From the NCBI RefSeq assembly GCF_000423565.1, contig NZ_AUIF01000011.1:248001-312000 (forward strand): 64,000 nucleotides of DNA. The letters run 5' to 3'. The notes beneath the pieces are model-generated. The model ran no database searches and was not told the DNA's origin. It saw only the letters and a program-made list of their open reading frames with translations. Shown piece by piece: positions 53,121-62,121 of the stretch. Source of the stretch: Runella zeae DSM 19591 (GTDB taxonomy: Bacteria; Bacteroidota; Bacteroidia; Cytophagales; Spirosomataceae). A program made the position numbers and the translations under genes. Positions within the stretch are counted from its first letter, which is position 1. The number at the start of each line of letters is the position of its first letter.

Positions 53121-54671
53121 TTATTTCTGTAGAATTTTGAACTCAACCCGACGGTTGACTTGCCGACCTTCCTCAGTGGTATTGGGTACTTTAGGCTTGG
53201 ATTCTCCATATCCTTTGCTTTGTACGCGGTCGGGTTCGATGCCTTTTCCAATAAAATACTCTCTTACAGAATCGGCTCGGTCCTGAGAAAGTTTGATGTT
53301 GGCCGCATCACTTCCGACATCATCGGTATGCCCTCCAATTTCCAATACAAGCCCGGGGTTTTCGTTGAAAGTGAGTACCATACGGTCAAGTTCGGGATTT
53401 GATTCTGGTCTGATTTCCGCTTTTCCAGTATCAAAAAATAAGTTGTTCAAAACTCCTACTTCATTTACTTGAATAGGCACAAGCGTGAGGTTAGTACCAG
53501 CTACTTCTTTATAATCTTTGACGTTGGTTAAGTCAATGTTTTTTGCTTCCGCAATAAAATCCTTAGCCACCGCTCTCACACCGTATTTCAAGCCTTTGGG
53601 CAGTACGATTTTGTACTCTCCCGTTCGTGGGTCAGTTTGGGCAGTTCCGACTTCGGTACCATCGGCCAAATTTTCATAAATAATGCGAGCTTCGATGGGT
53701 TTTCCGGTTTTGGTATCTAATACTTTTCCACTAAGCATTACGACTGGCTCGGGAGCAGGCACGATAGGAGGGGCACTTGGTTCGTCGGATTTGATTTTAA
53801 TTCTGACAATATCTCCTTTACCAAGCGTATTTTTTTTAGAAACCATGTAGGCATAATCGCCCGCTGCCGTAATAGTATAATAAGCATCATAGCCATCCGT
53901 ATTGATTGCGGTGCCTAGATTGACAGGCTTAGACCAAATTTTCCAAGATTTATCGATTCGTTTGGTATAATAAATATCATTGCTGCCTTGCCCGCCCGTA
54001 CGGTCGCTCGAAAAATACAACGTAGCCCCGTCAGAAGCGAGGAAGGGAGTCGTTTCCGTAAAATCATCCGTATTTACATCTAAACCAAGGCTTTGGGGTT
54101 TCGTCCAAGTGCCGTTTTTTTGAAGAAAACTCACATAAATATCATCTTTCGTGCTACGCTTTTTTTCGCTAAAAGCCATCAAAAGGGTTTTGCCATCATT
54201 CGACAAAAATCCACACATGTATTCGCCTTTACTCATATTTTCGAGATTGGGAATATTGAGTTTTTGAGGTGCCGACCATCCATTGGCGGTACGTTTACTG
54301 AACGAAAACCCGCGTGTTTGATAGGCTCCTTTGTCATAAGCTCCCATAATGAGGAGGGTGTTTCCGTCGGGAGTGACGCTATAAGCGCAATTGTATTCTT
54401 CTTTGTTGAGAGGTTGGGTCATACGGCGAGCCAGCCCCCATTGGTTGTTTGTTAGTTCAGAGTACCAAATATCTTGGCTTCCTTCGGGGCCGTGTGCGTT
54501 TTGGGGGTGGCTTACGCGCGCAAAAAACAAAGTTTTACCGTCAGGAGAAATGACAGGGTTGATTTCGTTGTATTCAGAATTGACCGAATTTCCTAAATTT
54601 TCGATTTTAGGCTGAGAAAATCCTACAAAAGACTCAAAGAGTAAGATAAAAAGAAGTGAGCTTGGCTTCAT
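53121..54671 (-). CDS. OmpA-family protein with PD40 (WD40-like) repeats
   Basis: The 516-residue protein has a signal peptide (LLFILLFESFVGFSQ). A propeller of PD40 repeats follows (about 30-300: NPVISPDGKTLFFARVS, YSVTPDGNTLLIMGAY, FLSNDGKTLLMAF, FLASDGATLYFSSDRTGG, TITAAGDYAYMVS). Next come a carboxypeptidase-regulatory-like domain (about 312-400) and an OmpA C-terminal domain (about 410-516: LFFDTGKAEIRPESNPELD, IGGHTDDVGSDAANIKLSQDRADSV, SKGYGESKPKVPN, RRVEF). The OmpA domain binds peptidoglycan, tying the outer membrane to the wall. This architecture is widespread in Bacteroidota envelopes. The start at 54671 (MKPSS) gives the cleanest signal peptide. Confidence 0.92.
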   Translation of the reverse strand: MKPSSLLFILLFESFVGFSQPKIENLGNSVNSEYNEINPVISPDGKTLFFARVSHPQNAHGPEGSQDIWYSELTNNQWGLARRMTQPLNKEEYNCAYSVTPDGNTLLIMGAYDKGAYQTRGFSFSKRTANGWSAPQKLNIPNLENMSKGEYMCGFLSNDGKTLLMAFSEKKRSTKDDIYVSFLQKNGTWTKPQSLGLDVNTDDFTETTPFLASDGATLYFSSDRTGGQGSNDIYYTKRIDKSWKIWSKPVNLGTAINTDGYDAYYTITAAGDYAYMVSKKNTLGKGDIVRIKIKSDEPSAPPIVPAPEPVVMLSGKVLDTKTGKPIEARIIYENLADGTEVGTAQTDPRTGEYKIVLPKGLKYGVRAVAKDFIAEAKNIDLTNVKDYKEVAGTNLTLVPIQVNEVGVLNNLFFDTGKAEIRPESNPELDRMVLTFNENPGLVLEIGGHTDDVGSDAANIKLSQDRADSVREYFIGKGIEPDRVQSKGYGESKPKVPNTTEEGRQVNRRVEFKILQK

Positions 54672-54801
54672 TATATTCAAAAATTAAGGCATGATTTCAC
54701 TTGAAAGAGCTAATTTCATACCATTTTAACGAATTTGCATTTAAAATTGATATTCTAGTTGATTTTACTGCCGAACTTTGTTCCGAATCTCACTAATAGC
54801 T

Positions 54802-56514
54802 ATGGAATCACTCCCATCTAAAGAGCCGACACCTGCGGCAGAATTGCCCCCCAAGTATTATTTAGAGTACTTTTTGTTTCTGGTCGAATTTGTTGAAAAG
54901 TTGTATGGTTCCATTTTAAATGAATCGGAAAGACAACTCATTGATGATTTTAGGGCTTTGCCCGAAGACGCCCAATGTCTTTTTGTGAGATTTAGTAATA
55001 GAAAAGGGCTATTTTTTAGGACTGCCAAACTAAAATACGCTGAAATAGAGGATATTCCTGCGGCATTGTATCAGCTAGAAGAGAAAGGTTTTATCGAAGC
55101 GCTTACCCCCAAGCACGAATCTTATGCGGAAGAGGTGGTGAATTTGTTTACCAAAGAAGAATGGGTAAAAATGGCTCCTCCTTCTGAACTTTCTCTCAAA
55201 CCCCTCAAAAAAGCAGATTTGATACGGTATCTGACGCATACTTATACGTTTGAATTGCTCGTAAATCGTATTGAAGATACTGTCATCAAAGTCAAATATG
55301 AGGTAGAGGTAATGATGTTAAAGTTTTTGTTTTTTGGCAACCGCTACGCCGATATGACCGAATTTGTGATACGAGATTTGGGAAAGGTCAATTTTGAACG
55401 CTATCGAGACGACGCCTATACCGCACGCTTTGCTACCCGACAAGAGGCAGAAGACAAACTCATGGTATCTCTCACGGCCGAGCAGTTTTATGAAATGCAA
55501 GAAGAAGCTACACCAGCCGAAGAGATTTTTGATTGGTTTATGAATTGGCAAGCTTCGATTGGGCACTTAGGCGAAGTAGCCCAGCCTTCCTATATAAAAT
55601 TAATCAATAGAGTCGCAGCTTACCTCGAACGACACAAACTTCCTGAGCAAGCACTTACGGTGTATCAGCTTACTGACCATATTCCTTCCAGAGAGCGGCG
55701 GGTTCGGTTGCTACATCGTATGGGATTTGTAGAAGAAGCCATTGCGCTTTGTGAAGCCATCGCGCAAGACCCTCAAAATGCCGATGAACGATTTTTTGCG
55801 CTTGATTTTCAAGAAAAAATAAACAGTGCCAAGAAAAAGGTTCGTAAGAGTGTTACCCGATTTTTGAAAGAATCTGAAAGTGTAACAATCTCCCCTGATT
55901 TTCGGCATCGTGTGGAGCAGGGAGTAGCGGAGTATTTTGTTTTGAAAGGTAAGCAAGCCCTTCATGCCGAAAACTACCCTTGGCGAGGATTATTTGGACT
56001 TATTTTTTGGGACATCATCTATGACACCAATGTGCAAGCGATTCATCATCCGCTTCAACGAATGCCTTCGGATTTTTACCAACCTGATTTTTTTCGTAAA
56101 AGAGCGCCTCAGATTCGTGAAAGATTAGCCGAACTTGAGTCTGTTGAGATCATAGCTCAAATTTTAGAAAGCACTTTTATCGAAAAGTTTGGGATTGCTA
56201 ATGTCTTGGTAGATTGGAATGAAATTTTGTTGGAACTTGTAAAGCTAATAGCCCTTCACTTGACGCCCTTACAAATCCGGGCCATATTGCTAGAAATTGC
56301 CACCAATCTTCGAGAAAATACCCGTGGCTTTCCAGATTTGATGGTTTGGGATGAAAATGGATTAGAACTTGTAGAAGTAAAGTCACCTACCGATCATTTG
56401 TCGTCGCAGCAGCTACATTGGATGCAATTTATGGCAGATGTAGGAATCAAAGCGCGTGTACTGAGAGTAGAGTGGGGAGATATGATAGAAACAGGAGACC
56501 TCTCTATCACTTAA
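54802..56514 (+). CDS. FAN1-like VRR-NUC domain nuclease
   Basis: The 570-residue protein matches bacterial homologues of FAN1, a 5' flap endo/exonuclease acting in interstrand crosslink repair. The N-terminal part is helical (DNA-binding SAP/winged-like region, LIRYLTHTYTFELLV). The middle holds TPR-like helices (QALTVYQLTDHIPSRERRVRLLHRMGFVEEAI). The C-terminal VRR-NUC domain (about 450-560) has the PD-(D/E)xK catalytic pattern: FPDLMVWDENGLELVEVKSPTD with Asp, Glu and Lys, then HLSSQQLHWMQFMADVGIKARVLRVEW. The preferred start is the ATG at 54802, not the TTG at 54778. It is monocistronic, ending in a long hairpin. Such nucleases are patchily distributed in bacteria. Confidence 0.88.
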   Translation: MESLPSKEPTPAAELPPKYYLEYFLFLVEFVEKLYGSILNESERQLIDDFRALPEDAQCLFVRFSNRKGLFFRTAKLKYAEIEDIPAALYQLEEKGFIEALTPKHESYAEEVVNLFTKEEWVKMAPPSELSLKPLKKADLIRYLTHTYTFELLVNRIEDTVIKVKYEVEVMMLKFLFFGNRYADMTEFVIRDLGKVNFERYRDDAYTARFATRQEAEDKLMVSLTAEQFYEMQEEATPAEEIFDWFMNWQASIGHLGEVAQPSYIKLINRVAAYLERHKLPEQALTVYQLTDHIPSRERRVRLLHRMGFVEEAIALCEAIAQDPQNADERFFALDFQEKINSAKKKVRKSVTRFLKESESVTISPDFRHRVEQGVAEYFVLKGKQALHAENYPWRGLFGLIFWDIIYDTNVQAIHHPLQRMPSDFYQPDFFRKRAPQIRERLAELESVEIIAQILESTFIEKFGIANVLVDWNEILLELVKLIALHLTPLQIRAILLEIATNLRENTRGFPDLMVWDENGLELVEVKSPTDHLSSQQLHWMQFMADVGIKARVLRVEWGDMIETGDLSIT

Positions 56515-56545
56515 AGAGAGACCTCCTGTTTCTATTATTTATACT
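56488..56545. terminator. Long bidirectional hairpin terminator
   Basis: An 18-bp imperfect stem (GAAACAGGAG...CTCTCT against AGAGAG...CTCCTGTTTC; arms 56488-56505 and 56515-56532) overlaps the FAN1-like stop and is followed by TATTATTTATA. It also lies just inside the end of the convergent acyltransferase gene region. Confidence 0.8.
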
Positions 56546-57663
56546 TTCAAAAACACTTTTTTCTTGTACAAAAACCATAGCATTAGCCACTCAACTATCA
56601 CATAGCCAATGGCGTAGAAGACCTTTTGGTAAGGCTCAGAGAAGTACTTCACGATGCCTCTAAAGAGTCGCTCCGAAGTGTATCCAAAATCAATGAAATG
56701 CTGGGCCATGTAAATCAAAATAGAATTCATACCAATCACTGCCAGTATCCAAGCGTATCGATTCCAGCCTTGGATGTCAATAATCCAGTAAAAAATAGCT
56801 AACAAAATCAAACTCCATCCGCCTACAGTCATCACAAAAGAGCTAGTCCAGAGGTTTTTGTTGATGGGAAAAACATAATCCCAAAGTTTGCCAATAATCA
56901 AGAAAAGAATCCCGCCTATGAATAAGACGAGCACTTTTTGTTGGCGCGTAGTGGAGCGCTCATCTGCTCGAAGTAAGTTCCCCGCAAAAATGCCAAGTAA
57001 GCCAGTAGCTATGGCGGGTATGGTCGAAATCAGACCTTCAGGGTCATGAATGTCACGGTGCAAATGCCCCGGTATAAGCATATAGTCTAAATAGCTAACG
57101 GGATTACATTCAATAGTCATATGACCCGCGCCACATCCGGGTACGGGTACCAACATCACAAAAGCCCAATATCCAAGCAAAAGACCTACAAACCAGATAT
57201 ATTGAGTACGAGTATTGGTATAGATATAAATAATCTGAGCAAACATCCCCGCCAAGCCTATACGTCCTAACACACTCGGAAAACGCATGTCTTCTAAGGG
57301 TCTAATCTGAAGACCATTGTTGTAGATAATACCTAACAAAACCAGTGTTAATCCCCGTTGTATTACTTTACGAAGCAATTTATTGCGGTCGTCGCCGCGT
57401 TCGAGACGAGAACCCAACGAATAAGGTGCCGATACGCCCGCCAAAAAAAGAAATAAAGGAAAAATAAGATCATAGGCTCGAAATCCATTCCATTCGGGAT
57501 GGGTAAGCTGCTCAGCCATGATGACAGCGCCTGTCCATCCTGTGGCTTTAGCAAGTAGATGAAATATCTCTTCGCCACCTGCAATCCAAAACATATCAAA
57601 TCCGCGTAGGGCATCCAAAGAAAGCAACCGATGAGAGCGATGGTCGGTAGTGGGTTTAGTCAT
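56539..57663 (-). CDS. DUF5009 / heparan-alpha-glucosaminide N-acetyltransferase-like membrane protein
   Basis: The 374-residue protein has about 10 membrane helices and a characteristic N-terminus, SLDALRGFDMFWIAGGEE, followed by FRAYDLIFPLFLFLAGVS and RGLTLVLLGIIYNNG. These identify the HGSNAT-related/DUF5009 acyltransferase family (older name NagX). Members are thought to move acetyl groups across the membrane onto glycan amino sugars. A histidine-containing loop (LIPGHLHRDIHDPEGLISTIPAIATGLLG) is conserved. No sugar utilisation cluster is adjacent, so the substrate is unknown. It faces the FAN1-like gene convergently. Confidence 0.88.
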   Translation of the reverse strand: MTKPTTDHRSHRLLSLDALRGFDMFWIAGGEEIFHLLAKATGWTGAVIMAEQLTHPEWNGFRAYDLIFPLFLFLAGVSAPYSLGSRLERGDDRNKLLRKVIQRGLTLVLLGIIYNNGLQIRPLEDMRFPSVLGRIGLAGMFAQIIYIYTNTRTQYIWFVGLLLGYWAFVMLVPVPGCGAGHMTIECNPVSYLDYMLIPGHLHRDIHDPEGLISTIPAIATGLLGIFAGNLLRADERSTTRQQKVLVLFIGGILFLIIGKLWDYVFPINKNLWTSSFVMTVGGWSLILLAIFYWIIDIQGWNRYAWILAVIGMNSILIYMAQHFIDFGYTSERLFRGIVKYFSEPYQKVFYAIGYVIVEWLMLWFLYKKKVFLKV

Positions 57664-57761
57664 AGAGAAGTAGATAGAAGGTTAAGAAAAGAGCTTGTTG
57701 AGGAAAGTTTGTATTGATTTCTTTTACTACTACGAAAGAGTAGCTAGGAAATACTACTTAA

Positions 57762-58190
57762 CTAGCCTTCAAATTTTGAAGTTATATGGGAGCCATCACA
57801 ATAGGGCTTATTGCCTGATTGCCCACAGCGACAAAATGCCGTCACTTTAGATTTCTTAGACTCATTGCCTTGGGTATCCTTGACGGTCAGATTACCATAT
57901 ACAAGGAGCGGTCCATTGGGTAGCATTTCTATGACTGTATTTCCTTCTATTTCTACGGATTCTTCTATCTCATCATTCATATAATAAGACAACGCACCCG
58001 AAGGACATTTTTTTATCTGCTCCACAATAGTTTCCGTAGTACCACCTTCGAGAGTGACCCAAGGACGTTTGCGAGGATTAAAAACCAGAGGAAGGCCTTT
58101 AAAACAAATGGCGGAGTGAATACACATGTGAGGCTGCCATACCACCGTCACTTCCTCGTTTGTGTATTTTTTTGTGATTTGATTTTCCAT
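57762..58190 (-). CDS. Fusion of divergent 4Fe-4S (Fer4_19) domain and CDGSH iron-sulfur domain
   Basis: The 142-residue cytosolic protein pairs an N-terminal Fer4_19-like domain (about 1-72: HMCIHSAICFKGLPLVFNP, then IEQIKKCPSGALSYY-like EQIKKCPSGALSYYM) with a C-terminal CDGSH domain (about 115-140: CRCGQSGNKPYCDGSH). The CDGSH domain binds a redox-active [2Fe-2S] cluster with 3Cys-1His ligation. Four cysteines in the first domain suit a mono-cluster. The fused form is recurrent in Bacteroidota, but its electron partner is unknown. It is unlinked to neighbours except for being on the same strand as prfA and about 89 bases from its end. Confidence 0.9.
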   Translation of the reverse strand: MENQITKKYTNEEVTVVWQPHMCIHSAICFKGLPLVFNPRKRPWVTLEGGTTETIVEQIKKCPSGALSYYMNDEIEESVEIEGNTVIEMLPNGPLLVYGNLTVKDTQGNESKKSKVTAFCRCGQSGNKPYCDGSHITSKFEG

Positions 58191-58278
58191 TTAGTATAGA
58201 TTTTAAGTGAAAATGAAAAGCCGTAAAAAACAACGAAATCTAATCAAATTCCACTTAAAATCTAATAGCGACCGAAAT

Positions 58279-59355
58279 TTAGGCCGGCATGCCTTCTTTC
58301 ATACGCTCGGCGTTTTCGGCAATGCGAAGTTGCTCAATAAAATCGCCAATTTCGCCGTCCATTACGGTTGGCAAGTTATAAACAGTATATCCGATGCGGT
58401 GGTCAGTGACGCGGCTTTGTGGGTAGTTGTAAGTTCGGATTTTGTCAGAACGGTCGCCGCTTCCTACCAATGACTTACGTTGAGAAGATACTGCGTCGTT
58501 TTGTTTTTTCAATTCCATTTCGTAGAGTTTCGAACGTAGCATATTCATAGCCCGTTCGCGGTTGCCGTGCTGACTACGCTCTACCTGACAAACCACCACT
58601 ATACCCGTAGGTTTGTGAGTGAGTTGCACTTTTGTTTCTACTTTGTTGACGTTTTGTCCACCGGCACCTCCCGAACGTGAAGTGATGATTTCGATGTCGG
58701 CAGGGTTGATTTCTACTTCTTCTACATCTTCTACCTCAGGAAGTACGGCCACCGTAGCGGCTGAAGTATGTACTCTTCCTTGTGATTCTGTCACAGGCAC
58801 GCGTTGTACACGGTGCGCTCCAGATTCAAATTTGAGCTTACCATATACATCTTCTCCTTCGATACTTGCGATGATTTCTTTGTAGCCTCCCGTACTTCCT
58901 TCGGTAAAGTCCATGATTTCCATGCGCCAGCCCATGCGGTCACAAAAACGCTGGTACATTCTGAACAAATCTCCCGCAAAAATAGCCGCTTCGTCGCCAC
59001 CCGTACCTCCTCTGACTTCAAGAATTACATTATGACTATCGTTGGGATCTTTAGGAATCAACATTTCTTTTAGCGTAGCTTCCAGTTCTTCGGCTTGAGG
59101 CTGGAGTTCCGAAAGTTCGGCTTTGGCCAAGTCGCGCATATCTTCGTCGCTTTCGGTAGCGAGGAGTTCTTTTGCGCCATCAATATCACTCAGTACTTTT
59201 TTATAAGCTTGGTATTTTTGGACAATTTTATCCAAGTCTTTGTATTCTTTGCTCAATTTTGAGAAGCGTTTTTGGTCCGAAACTACTTCGGGCTGCACAA
59301 TCTGCTGGGCTACCTCTTCAAAACGTTCTTTTATTGCCTCTAACTGTTCTAACAT
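58279..59355 (-). CDS. prfA: Peptide chain release factor 1
   Basis: RF1 reads UAA/UAG stop codons and triggers peptide release. The 358-residue protein has the anticodon-like PxT tripeptide ([15 protein letters not shown], so RF1 and not RF2, which has SPF) and the universal GGQ loop ([15 protein letters not shown]) that enters the peptidyl-transferase centre. Length is normal and no frameshift is needed, unlike RF2. prmC (hemK), the usual neighbour, is not adjacent. It is transcribed towards the CDGSH gene and divergently from the FadN-type gene. Confidence 0.97.
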   Translation of the reverse strand: MLEQLEAIKERFEEVAQQIVQPEVVSDQKRFSKLSKEYKDLDKIVQKYQAYKKVLSDIDGAKELLATESDEDMRDLAKAELSELQPQAEELEATLKEMLIPKDPNDSHNVILEVRGGTGGDEAAIFAGDLFRMYQRFCDRMGWRMEIMDFTEGSTGGYKEIIASIEGEDVYGKLKFESGAHRVQRVPVTESQGRVHTSAATVAVLPEVEDVEEVEINPADIEIITSRSGGAGGQNVNKVETKVQLTHKPTGIVVVCQVERSQHGNRERAMNMLRSKLYEMELKKQNDAVSSQRKSLVGSGDRSDKIRTYNYPQSRVTDHRIGYTVYNLPTVMDGEIGDFIEQLRIAENAERMKEGMPA

Positions 59356-59560
59356 CGGTTGTCAATTGGTTAATTATGAATCAGTCAATGAAATACATCA
59401 CCAAACTAATTTGAACCACAAAGTTACGATTTTAACTCCATACTTAGATAGATTTTCAATGAGCGTGTTTTACTTTACACCTCACTCCAAGAGAGGGGGT
59501 GATGTTATCAACTATTTTCTATTTTTTTAGACTTTTTTTAGTTATTATTTTTTGATAATA

Positions 59561-59574
59561 GTATGCTTGCATAA
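59561..59574. promoter_or_regulatory. Palindromic operator GTATGCTTGCATA before the FadN-type gene
   Basis: GTATGCTTGCATAA (59561-59574) is the reverse-complement form of the core TATGCAAGCATA that overlaps the acyl-CoA dehydrogenase promoter at 41996-42009. A TATTTTTG box (59585-59592) fits TAnnTTTG just downstream, so a bound repressor would block the promoter. Two such sites only before beta-oxidation genes suggest a shared local regulon (inference). Confidence 0.65.
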
Positions 59575-59639
59575 TATTTTTTTCTATTTTTGACTTTCAA
59601 AAATATCCGATAGTATCCTTAAAATTGATAACTACATAG

Positions 59640-62042
59640 ATGAACCGGAGTATTAAAAAAGTAGCCATCTTGGGCTCAGGTATCATGGGATCGCGTATTG
59701 CGTGCCATTTTGCCAACATTGGTGTAGAAGTATTGTTGTTAGATATTGTTCCGAAAGAATTAAATGCTGCCGAACAAGCCAAAGGACTTACCCTTGAGCA
59801 TCCTGCTGTGCGTAATCGTATTGTGAATGATGCTTTTCAAAACACGCTCAAAGCTACGCCTGCTTCTTTGTATAGTCCCAAGTTTGCAAGTCGTATCAAA
59901 CTTGGAAATTTTGACGACAATCTAGCCGAAATCAAAAACTATGATTGGGTATTAGAAGCCATTGTAGAAAGACTAGATATCAAACGCTCGTTGTTTGAGA
60001 AAGTAGACGCGCTGCGCAAACCAGGTACTCTAATCACCTCCAATACCTCAGGTATTCCGATTCATTTGATGGCGGAGGGGCGTAGCGAAGATTTTCAAAA
60101 ACATTTTTGTGGAACGCACTTCTTTAATCCACCCCGCTATTTACGTCTATTTGAAGTGATTCCTGGCCCCCAAACAGACGCTAATATCATTGATTTTTTG
60201 ATGCATTATGGAGAGTTGTTTTTGGGCAAAACAACGGTTTTGTGTAAAGACACGCCCGGTTTTATTGCCAATCGGCTAGGGATTCATGCTTTAGTTCAGA
60301 CGGTACGCATAGCCGAAGAAATGGGCTTGACGGTAGAAGAAGTTGATAAGTTGACAGGCCCCGTAGTAGGCCGCCCCAAATCGGGAACATTTCGTTTGTC
60401 GGATGTAGTAGGGCTTGATATTACCGTCAATGTAGCAGGAAATTTAGCCAAAATACCACACGACGAATCGCGGGCCGATTTCAATATTTCGCCTGTTATA
60501 GCTCAACTCATGGAAAGAAAATGGTTGGGCGATAAAACAGGACAGGGGTTTTATAAGAAAACAAAAGATGAAAAAGGCAAAACGTTGATTTTGGCTTTGG
60601 ATTTGAGCACGCTCGAATACAAACCATCGGTAAAAGTGAAGTTTGAGACGCTCGAAAAAACTAAGACCATCGACAATCTCAAAAAACGTTTTGGGGTGTT
60701 GCTCAAAGGCACCGACAAAGCGGGGGAGTTTTATCGGCGTACGTTTGCCAGTAGTTTCCGCTATGCTTCATTGCGTATTCCCGAAATTTCTGATGAGCTT
60801 TATCGCATCGATCAAGCGATTTGTGCAGGATTTGGCTGGGAACTTGGCATTTTCGAAACCTGGGATGCCGTTGGTGTACAAAAGATGGTCGAAATCATGG
60901 AGTCGTTGGAGGCTAAACCTGCTCAGTGGGTGTATGGTATGCTAGCAGCTGGCAACGAGAGTTTTTATAAAGTAGAAAATAGCCGCAAGCTTTACTACGA
61001 TATTCCTTCGCAGTCTTACAAACCTATTCCTGGTCAAGAGGCGTTTATCATTCTCGAAAACAAATCACAAAATATCATTTGGAAAAATGCGGGCGCATCT
61101 ATTTATGATTTAGGAGATGGTATTGCAGGGGTAGAATTTCACTCCAAAATGAACACTTTTGGGGCAGAAGTAGTAGAAGGGCTCAATCGTGCCTATGCGG
61201 TAGCCGAAAAAGATTTTCGAGGACTTGTGGTCGGAAATGAATCCAACGAAGCGTTTTCGGCAGGAGCCAACTTGGCGATGTTGTTTATGTTTGCTATCGA
61301 ACAAGATTATGACGAAATCAATCTGATGATTGCGCAGTTTCAGCAAACCATGATGCGGGCGCGGTATTCGTCAGTACCTGTAGTGGTAGCCCCTCATACC
61401 TTGGCTTTAGGAGGAGGATGTGAGTTGAATCTGCACGCCGATAAAGTAGTAGCTCATGCCGAAACTTACATGGGATTGGTCGAATTGGGCGTAGGGTTGA
61501 TTCCAGCCGGAGGAGGTACTAAAGAAATGGCCTTGCGCTGCTCAGATTTGTACCAAACTGGCGACCCTGAGCTGAATATCCTGCAAAATGCTTTTATGAA
61601 CATAGCCCAAGCGAAAGTTTCTACTTCGGCCCAAGAAGCCGTAGAAATGAATTACATCAAAGCAGACCGTGACCAAATCGTACTGAATCGTAGTAGGTTG
61701 ATTGCGGAAGCCAAACAAGCCGCAATTGATTTGGCCGAAAATGGTTATACTCAGCCCAAGCATCGCAACGATATTAAAGTCCAAGGAAAAACGGGTATTG
61801 CCCTCTTTAAAGCGGGGATAGCTAGTATGCGCATGGCCAACTACATCACCGACCACGATGCCAAGATTGCCGATAAACTGGCTTATGTGATTTGTGGGGG
61901 TGATTTGAGTTATCCACAGCAGGTGACAGAGCAGTATCTCCTTGATTTAGAGCGAGAAGCGTTCCTTTCTTTAACAGGGGAGAAAAAAACCTTGGAGCGA
62001 ATGCAGGGATTACTGACAGGCGGAAAACCTCCGAGGAATTAA
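59640..62042 (+). CDS. FadN-type 3-hydroxyacyl-CoA dehydrogenase / enoyl-CoA hydratase
   Basis: The 800-residue protein catalyses two middle steps of beta-oxidation. The N-terminal dehydrogenase (about 1-400) has the NAD motif GSGIMGSRIACHFAN, a nucleotide-binding domain (NTSGIPIHLMAEG, CGTHFFNPPRYLRLFEVIPGP) and the C-terminal dehydrogenase helices (DTPGFIANRLGIHALVQT). The enoyl-CoA hydratase part (about 470-700) has a GLVVGNESNEAFSAGANL-like oxyanion region and APHTLALGGGCELNLHADKVVAH. The order (dehydrogenase first) matches Bacillus FadN and differs from FadB/FadJ. The partner thiolase gene is not adjacent. Operator and -7 box lie upstream. Confidence 0.94.
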   Translation: MNRSIKKVAILGSGIMGSRIACHFANIGVEVLLLDIVPKELNAAEQAKGLTLEHPAVRNRIVNDAFQNTLKATPASLYSPKFASRIKLGNFDDNLAEIKNYDWVLEAIVERLDIKRSLFEKVDALRKPGTLITSNTSGIPIHLMAEGRSEDFQKHFCGTHFFNPPRYLRLFEVIPGPQTDANIIDFLMHYGELFLGKTTVLCKDTPGFIANRLGIHALVQTVRIAEEMGLTVEEVDKLTGPVVGRPKSGTFRLSDVVGLDITVNVAGNLAKIPHDESRADFNISPVIAQLMERKWLGDKTGQGFYKKTKDEKGKTLILALDLSTLEYKPSVKVKFETLEKTKTIDNLKKRFGVLLKGTDKAGEFYRRTFASSFRYASLRIPEISDELYRIDQAICAGFGWELGIFETWDAVGVQKMVEIMESLEAKPAQWVYGMLAAGNESFYKVENSRKLYYDIPSQSYKPIPGQEAFIILENKSQNIIWKNAGASIYDLGDGIAGVEFHSKMNTFGAEVVEGLNRAYAVAEKDFRGLVVGNESNEAFSAGANLAMLFMFAIEQDYDEINLMIAQFQQTMMRARYSSVPVVVAPHTLALGGGCELNLHADKVVAHAETYMGLVELGVGLIPAGGGTKEMALRCSDLYQTGDPELNILQNAFMNIAQAKVSTSAQEAVEMNYIKADRDQIVLNRSRLIAEAKQAAIDLAENGYTQPKHRNDIKVQGKTGIALFKAGIASMRMANYITDHDAKIADKLAYVICGGDLSYPQQVTEQYLLDLEREAFLSLTGEKKTLERMQGLLTGGKPPRN

Positions 62043-62067
62043 TTCAGAATATTTGAGTTTTTATACA

Positions 62068-62097
62068 GTCACGGTGCATTTGCGCCGTGACTTTTTT
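62068..62097 (+). terminator. Intrinsic terminator after the FadN-type gene
   Basis: GTCACGGTGC and GCGCCGTGAC (62068-62077 and 62082-62091) pair with one mismatch over a 4-base loop and end in TTTTTT. Confidence 0.92.
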
Positions 62098-62121
62098 AAT
62101 TTTGAGCAAATACACTTTGAC

